A DNA stretch of 64,000 nucleotides from Methylotenera_A sp044228245 (GTDB lineage: Bacteria; Pseudomonadota; Gammaproteobacteria; Burkholderiales; Methylophilaceae), in contig JBGAVG010000007.1 of NCBI GenBank assembly GCA_044228245.1, positions 62,001 through 126,000 of the forward strand. Direction: 5' to 3'. Below are positions 59,691-64,000 of this stretch, piece after piece. The notes under the pieces are model-generated. The model did not search any database, was not told where the DNA came from, and saw only the letters and a program-made list of their open reading frames with translations. Position 1 is the stretch's first letter. Each line of letters begins with the position of its first letter. Both the position numbers and the translations under genes were made by a program.

Positions 59691-61390
59691 ACTGGAAAAG
59701 CGACCTTGACCCAGTCATCGCGGGATTCGACAGGCTCGCCAAGCAGGACGTGTTTGGTTGTCCCATTCATACTAATGCTGTAGTGGCTGTTAGTGCGGTA
59801 GTTGATTTTAGGCAGTATCATCATCGAGGCGTCTGACAGCCCGGCCTCGATTGGCAGGTAAATGCCGGAGAACAAGCCAATATCCACTGTGGGGGCCGCG
59901 TTCTTTGCACCACTTTCAGTGCGGGGTTCGATCACCGATTCGGTATGGACGTAGGTTTCGTCAGCGCGTATCTGGCGTAACTGTACCCAGGTCGGGTGAT
60001 TTGAGATGGTTTCGATGCCCACTCTTAACTGGCTGCCTTGCGTCGGCTTGACCGATCTGATCATTCCAAGAATGAGCTTGTTATAATCTTCATCCACGAC
60101 CAATCCAATCAGCTTATCCGGTCTGGCCAGAATGTTGGCATACTTGTTGACACGTGTTCCCATGCCGCGCGGGCTTTCATCGGTGATGATCCAGGTGTCC
60201 AGCGAGCCGCTATTGGCAGACAGGCTGCTGCCTTGTTTTAATACGGTATGCGCCCTTATTCGTTCTTCGAGAGATGCGCCGTTATGTGATAGCCGCAACC
60301 CGCTGCTGATCTGATTTGCCTGATGCACCTGGTTACAAATGTTGGCGATACCGGCGGTGACTTTAGCCATTTTTGAACTTGCTTGCCGTTTGGTTTTGCG
60401 GCGCTGCCTGACGTAGCCGTTCTTTTTCCATTCCTCGAGTAGAATCCTGAGCGTTTCATTCAGTTTTTTTGCATTTTCGATTTTTGCGAAAGCCAGGCTT
60501 TGAGGAATTTCTCCGCGGTCTGACACGGTGATCGCCACAGAGATTTGTTTTTCCAGTTCATCCAGCTCCCAATAACGGTAACTGTCGTTAGGTACAAAAT
60601 CGCGCATACGCTTTGCTGGCGCATCTTTTTCCAGATCAATGTAGAACAGATATTGCTCAGGCGTGGATTTATTGCTGATATACGCGCGCGTAAGCAAGGT
60701 GTTGATAACGCGCGTTGCGATTTCAAGATGATACTTCTGCATGCTCGCCTGCCCCAGTTGCCCCAGCATACATGTTTGCACATAACAGGCTGCGAGCGTG
60801 GTCGAAGGCGAAAAGCCAAACAGTTCCACCGGATTATTCAACAACATGTGCTGCGCGGCAATCCGGTACAGCACATTGATTTGCTGCCATACTTTGGCCG
60901 GCGGATTGCTCTGGCTGAACATGCGCCATTTGACCATATTGAAGGCGGTGTATAGCGCGCGTGCGATCAGCCGTATGGGCGTGTTTCCTTCCAGCCTGAT
61001 ACTGTTTTCTGGCTGAGCCTGGCCGGCATTAAATACTTTTTCGATGACTTTAAGATGGAAAATATAGGATTGCCGGCAGTAGTTATAACAGGTTTCGCAG
61101 ATGTTATTTTCCAGCTCAGGCTTCATGTTCTCCACGTTGGAAAACTGGGTAGATAATCTTTCCAGGCGCGCTTGATTAAGCGCCTCGACTTCAAAAATCA
61201 AATCGAGTTGCTGTTGAAGGCTCAGCGACTCTTCATCGCCGGCCTGGCTGAGTATAAGAGTCAGCTGTTTGGCGGCAAACTGCAATGCTGTCAGGTCATC
61301 CATTTCCTCCAGATCGCCCAGCCAGGCCAAGCGCTTGCTGGTTTTTTTGATGGAAGTCGGGCCGAACAGGTGTTGAAAAATATTCATCAT
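59687..61390 (-). CDS. Large cytosolic protein with PilZ-like C-terminal region
   Basis: 567 residues, no signal peptide or membrane helix. N-terminal ~350 residues are helical (LTALQFAAKQLTLILSQAGD, EDLFEVEALNQARLERLS-type heptads) with a Cys pair (NNICETCYNYCRQSY). After a basic linker (YVRQRRKTKRQASSKM), residues ~410-490 read WIITDESPRGMGTRVNKYAN and LGMIRSVKPTQGSQLRVGIE, which resembles a PilZ c-di-GMP-binding barrel (D-x-S-x-x-G), but the basic RxxxR is only loosely placed. Stop overlaps the OprM-like stop by 4 bases. Function unknown. Confidence 0.65.
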   Translation of the reverse strand: MMNIFQHLFGPTSIKKTSKRLAWLGDLEEMDDLTALQFAAKQLTLILSQAGDEESLSLQQQLDLIFEVEALNQARLERLSTQFSNVENMKPELENNICETCYNYCRQSYIFHLKVIEKVFNAGQAQPENSIRLEGNTPIRLIARALYTAFNMVKWRMFSQSNPPAKVWQQINVLYRIAAQHMLLNNPVELFGFSPSTTLAACYVQTCMLGQLGQASMQKYHLEIATRVINTLLTRAYISNKSTPEQYLFYIDLEKDAPAKRMRDFVPNDSYRYWELDELEKQISVAITVSDRGEIPQSLAFAKIENAKKLNETLRILLEEWKKNGYVRQRRKTKRQASSKMAKVTAGIANICNQVHQANQISSGLRLSHNGASLEERIRAHTVLKQGSSLSANSGSLDTWIITDESPRGMGTRVNKYANILARPDKLIGLVVDEDYNKLILGMIRSVKPTQGSQLRVGIETISNHPTWVQLRQIRADETYVHTESVIEPRTESGAKNAAPTVDIGLFSGIYLPIEAGLSDASMMILPKINYRTNSHYSISMNGTTKHVLLGEPVESRDDWVKVAFPV

Positions 61391-61559
61391 CAGAAGGAAA
61401 ACTAATTTGGAATGGCGATTTTAATCAAACTAAATGTAATGAGTGAAAATATAATAATAAATCATTGAATAATCAAGCTTAATTTAATCATGTTGCTGGT
61501 GATTAAGCGATTATGATTGCATGGTAAAATTCAATTTTTAAGTTAAAAGTAAATCTCAC

Positions 61560-62954
61560 ATGACAGTTCGTACTCGTTTTGCGCCTAGCCCTACCGGATT
61601 TTTGCACATCGGAGGCGCGCGCACCGCGCTATTTTCGTGGGCGTATGCCAAAAAGCATCATGGTCAATTCATTTTGCGTATTGAGGACACCGATGTAGAG
61701 CGTTCCACGCCGCAGGCGGTGCAGGCCATCTTGGACGGTATGCATTGGCTGGGTTTGGATTACGACGAAGGCCCGTTCTATCAGATGCAGCGCATGAATA
61801 TCTACAAAAAAGTCATCCAAAGCATGCTGGATAATGGTACGGCCTATTATTGCTACTGCAGCAAAGAGGAACTGGAAGCGCTGCGCGAAAGCCAGATGCA
61901 GCAAGGTTTAAAGCCGCGCTACGATGGAAAATGGCGGCCAGAAGCTGGTAAAACCTTGCCTGCAATCCCGCAGGATATTCCGCCGGTGGTGCGCTTCAAA
62001 AATCCGCAAACCGGTGTAGTGGCCTGGGATGATCTGGTAAAAGGGCGCATCGAAATCGCCAATGCAGAGCTGGATGATCTGATTATCGCTCGCGCAGACG
62101 GCACGCCGACCTACAACTTTTGCGTGGTGGTAGATGACTGGGAAATGGGTATTACGCAAGTGATTCGCGGTGATGACCACGTCAACAATACGCCGCGCCA
62201 GATCAATATGCTGCAGGCGCTTGGTGCCACGGTTCCGCAATATGCGCATTTATCCATGATTCTGGGGGATGACGGACAAAAGCTCTCCAAGCGTCATGGC
62301 GCCGTGAGTGTGATGCAATACCATGAGGATGGCTATCTGCCGGAAGCTGTCTTGAATTATCTGGCGCGTTTGGGCTGGAGCCATGGCGATGCGGAAATTT
62401 TTACTATGCAGCAGTTTTGTGAATGGTTTGATTTAGACCATATTACACCATCCGCTGCACAATTTAACACTGAAAAGCTCAATTGGCTGAATGCGCATTA
62501 TATCAAGGAGGCTAATATTGACGTGCTTGCAGACGATATTGCCAGCCGGTTGAAAAAGCTGGGCGTCATCGTGCAGGCGCAACCGAAATTGCAAGACGTG
62601 CTGGCTTTATACCGCGAGCGCGCTAATAATCTGAATCAATTGGCACGCGATGTTGCCTATTTTTATACTTTGCCGCAAGCCAGTGCAGAAGATGTTGCCA
62701 AGCATATCACGCCTGAAATTATGCCAGCAGTACAATCGCTTAGCCAGAATCTGGTGCAGATTAACTGGTCAGCAGAGGCAATACACGAGGCGATTAATGC
62801 AGTCGTGACGCAATATCAGCTCAAGTTTCCAAAAGTGGCCATGCCGCTGCGCGTGATGCTGACGGGCATAGCGCAATCGCCCAGCATCGACCAGGTAATG
62901 GCGTTGCTGGGACAAAAGGAAGCGCTTGGCAGAATACAAAATTACATCCGATAA
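61560..62954 (+). CDS. gltX: Glutamyl-tRNA synthetase
   Basis: Class I synthetase, 464 residues. HIGH motif in FAPSPTGFLHIGGARTALFS, KMSKS-type motif as KLSKRHG, and RIEDTDVERSTPQAVQAILD and YNFCVVVDDWEMGITQVIRG. The C-terminal anticodon-binding domain ends LLGQKEALGRIQNYIR. The gene starts after an AT-rich promoter region (61391-61559) with nothing else in it. tRNA-Gln may be charged through the same enzyme if gatCAB exists; not visible here. Confidence 0.97.
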   Translation: MTVRTRFAPSPTGFLHIGGARTALFSWAYAKKHHGQFILRIEDTDVERSTPQAVQAILDGMHWLGLDYDEGPFYQMQRMNIYKKVIQSMLDNGTAYYCYCSKEELEALRESQMQQGLKPRYDGKWRPEAGKTLPAIPQDIPPVVRFKNPQTGVVAWDDLVKGRIEIANAELDDLIIARADGTPTYNFCVVVDDWEMGITQVIRGDDHVNNTPRQINMLQALGATVPQYAHLSMILGDDGQKLSKRHGAVSVMQYHEDGYLPEAVLNYLARLGWSHGDAEIFTMQQFCEWFDLDHITPSAAQFNTEKLNWLNAHYIKEANIDVLADDIASRLKKLGVIVQAQPKLQDVLALYRERANNLNQLARDVAYFYTLPQASAEDVAKHITPEIMPAVQSLSQNLVQINWSAEAIHEAINAVVTQYQLKFPKVAMPLRVMLTGIAQSPSIDQVMALLGQKEALGRIQNYIR

Positions 62955-63083
62955 TTTTTTATCAGGCACTTGAAAAGCGAACAAAAAGGCGCAATCATAG
63001 TCATATGCAAGGTAGAATGCGCTTTTACTAATTATATTCAGGCAAAGCCACTCCAATTTTATTAAAACTACAAGGAGCACAAC

Positions 63084-63323
63084 ATGAACAACAAAGGACA
63101 AATGCTGCAGGATCCATTCCTAAACGCCCTCAGAAAAGAACACGTACAGGTGTCCATCTATCTGGTGAACGGTATCAAGTTGCAAGGGCAGGTTGATTCT
63201 TTTGACCAATACGTGATTCTGCTTAAAAATACCGTAACCCAGATGGTGTATAAGCACGCCATTTCCACGATTGTGCCAGCCCGTGCGGTGAGCATGCCGT
63301 TGCCTGAGCATTCGGAAGAATAA
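63084..63323 (+). CDS. hfq: RNA chaperone Hfq
   Basis: Hexameric Sm-like chaperone of sRNA-mRNA pairing. 79 residues: QMLQDPFLNALRKEHVQVSI, YLVNGIKLQGQVDSFDQYVI and the Sm2 motif YKHAISTIVPAR, with the short C-terminal tail common in Betaproteobacteria. AAGGAG lies 8 bases before the ATG. hflX follows after 3 bases. Confidence 0.98.
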   Translation: MNNKGQMLQDPFLNALRKEHVQVSIYLVNGIKLQGQVDSFDQYVILLKNTVTQMVYKHAISTIVPARAVSMPLPEHSEE

Positions 63324-63326
63324 AGC

Positions 63327-64000
63327 TTGTCAATTAGACCCACTGGTTACGGCGAAAACACCTTAGCGAATCCAACTGTCTCAACCGCTGCATCTAACGG
63401 TGCGGTGGTGTTGGTGAGCGTAGATTTCGGCGAGCCAGATTATGCAGAAAGCTTGCACGAATTGCGTCAATTGGTGACGTCAGCGGGCTTGCAAGTGCGC
63501 GGTACGGTCGAAGGCAAGCGAAGCGCGCCAGATGCAAAACTTTTTATTGGCAGTGGCAAAGCCGATGAATTAAAAATGATGCTTGAAACTAGCGAAACCA
63601 GCCTGGTTGCATTTAACCACGACTTAAGCCCATCGCAGCAGCGCAATTTAGAGCGTTTTTTGCAAGCTAAAGTGCTGGATAGAACAGGTCTGATTTTAGA
63701 TATTTTTGCACAACGTGCAAAAAGCCATGAAGGCAAACTGCAAGTTGAGTTGGCGCAGTTAGAGCATTTATCTACGCGCTTAGTACGCGGCTGGACCCAC
63801 CTGGAGCGCCAAAAAGGTGGTATTGGCGTGCGCGGCGGCCCAGGTGAGAAGCAATTAGAGCTAGATAAGCGAATGATTGGCGTGCGGGTAAAACAACTGC
63901 GCGAAAAGCTGGCAAAACTCAAGCAACAGCGTAGCATGCAGCGTAAATCGCGTAAGCGCTCAAACACCATGACCGTGTCATTAGTTGGCTACACCAATGC
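63327..64000 (+). CDS. hflX: Ribosome-splitting GTPase HflX (partial, 3' end outside window)
   Basis: Heat-shock GTPase that splits stalled ribosomes. About 224 codons are present: N-terminal domain (AKLFIGSGKADELKMMLETS, FNHDLSPSQQRNLERFLQAK, VLDRTGLILDIFAQRAKSHE), the KGGIGVRGGPGEKQLELDKR signature, and the start of the G1 motif (VSLVGYTNA) at the window end. The likely start is TTG at 63327 with GGAAG 9 bases upstream; a GTG further on (63400 region) is possible. Pairs with hfq as usual. Confidence 0.93.
   Translation, partial: MSIRPTGYGENTLANPTVSTAASNGAVVLVSVDFGEPDYAESLHELRQLVTSAGLQVRGTVEGKRSAPDAKLFIGSGKADELKMMLETSETSLVAFNHDLSPSQQRNLERFLQAKVLDRTGLILDIFAQRAKSHEGKLQVELAQLEHLSTRLVRGWTHLERQKGGIGVRGGPGEKQLELDKRMIGVRVKQLREKLAKLKQQRSMQRKSRKRSNTMTVSLVGYTN

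Noticed and set aside
59871..59891. Further copy of the GCCAATATCCA loop
   Set aside because: It lies in coding sequence of the PilZ-like protein, without complementary arms or the GCGG end.
63467..63970. 167-codon frame antisense to hflX
   Set aside because: It mirrors the well-conserved hflX coding sequence on the plus strand.
1..64000. CRISPR arrays
   Set aside because: No regularly spaced short direct repeats were seen, and no cas genes are present.

Overview
The window looks like a chromosomal segment of a methylotrophic betaproteobacterium, probably of the family Methylophilaceae (Methylotenera-like). The main evidence is a complete fhcB-A-D-C operon for tetrahydromethanopterin-linked C1 oxidation, together with typical betaproteobacterial housekeeping neighbourhoods (guaBA, ratA-rnfH-smpB, rlmN-pilW-rodZ-ispG-hisS-yfgM-bamB-der, hfq-hflX) and a one-piece tmRNA whose tag reads ANDETYALAA. 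The genus is an inference from gene content; no search was run.

Layout. (1) 1-4.5 kb, minus strand: sulfate uptake, with yezD, an OprO/P-type porin, sbp, a small TOBE/Mop protein, cysT and the start of cysW. (2) About 4.8-16.0 kb: an accessory island. It opens with a P4-type tyrosine integrase, an AlpA regulator, a RepA-like AAA ATPase and a DUF5710 protein. An intact IS481-family element follows, with a 5-bp target duplication. Next come a divergent XRE regulator and a coupled sORF/uracil-DNA-glycosylase-like pair, then an orphan protein resembling the FtsZ C-terminal domain. It closes with a 1257-residue nuclease-STAND NTPase resembling Avs-type phage sensors, and tRNA-Ser(CGA) lies just beyond. 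The island also carries its own repeats: a 57-bp inverted pair, three related hairpins at gene 3' ends, and GATGGGT clusters at both edges. (3) 16-24.8 kb: ybiT, a nitroreductase, a Gre factor, a lipoprotein, guaA, guaB, a DUF4124 protein, rnfH, ratA and smpB. (4) 24.9-28.1 kb: a single-chain restriction-modification enzyme with a base-composition mosaic, tmRNA, and a duplicated tmRNA 3' end that looks like an integration scar. (5) 28-34 kb: trhO, the fhc operon and ndk. (6) 34-45.6 kb: one long plus-strand series from rlmN to der, with a SIMPL protein and two orphan Opp/Dpp ATPases inserted. (7) 45.6-64 kb: bamD, rluD, pgeF, a 277-bp MITE-like element, a ZIP transporter, rimO, pldA, a redox regulator/flavoprotein pair, a tripartite RND pump, a PilZ-like protein, gltX, hfq and the start of hflX.

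The most unusual material is in the island (the nuclease-STAND protein and the FtsZ-C-like orphan) and in the small repeats. The best of the repeats is a set of three hairpins that share a conserved loop while their stems change in a compensatory way. All family calls rest on motifs read by eye.
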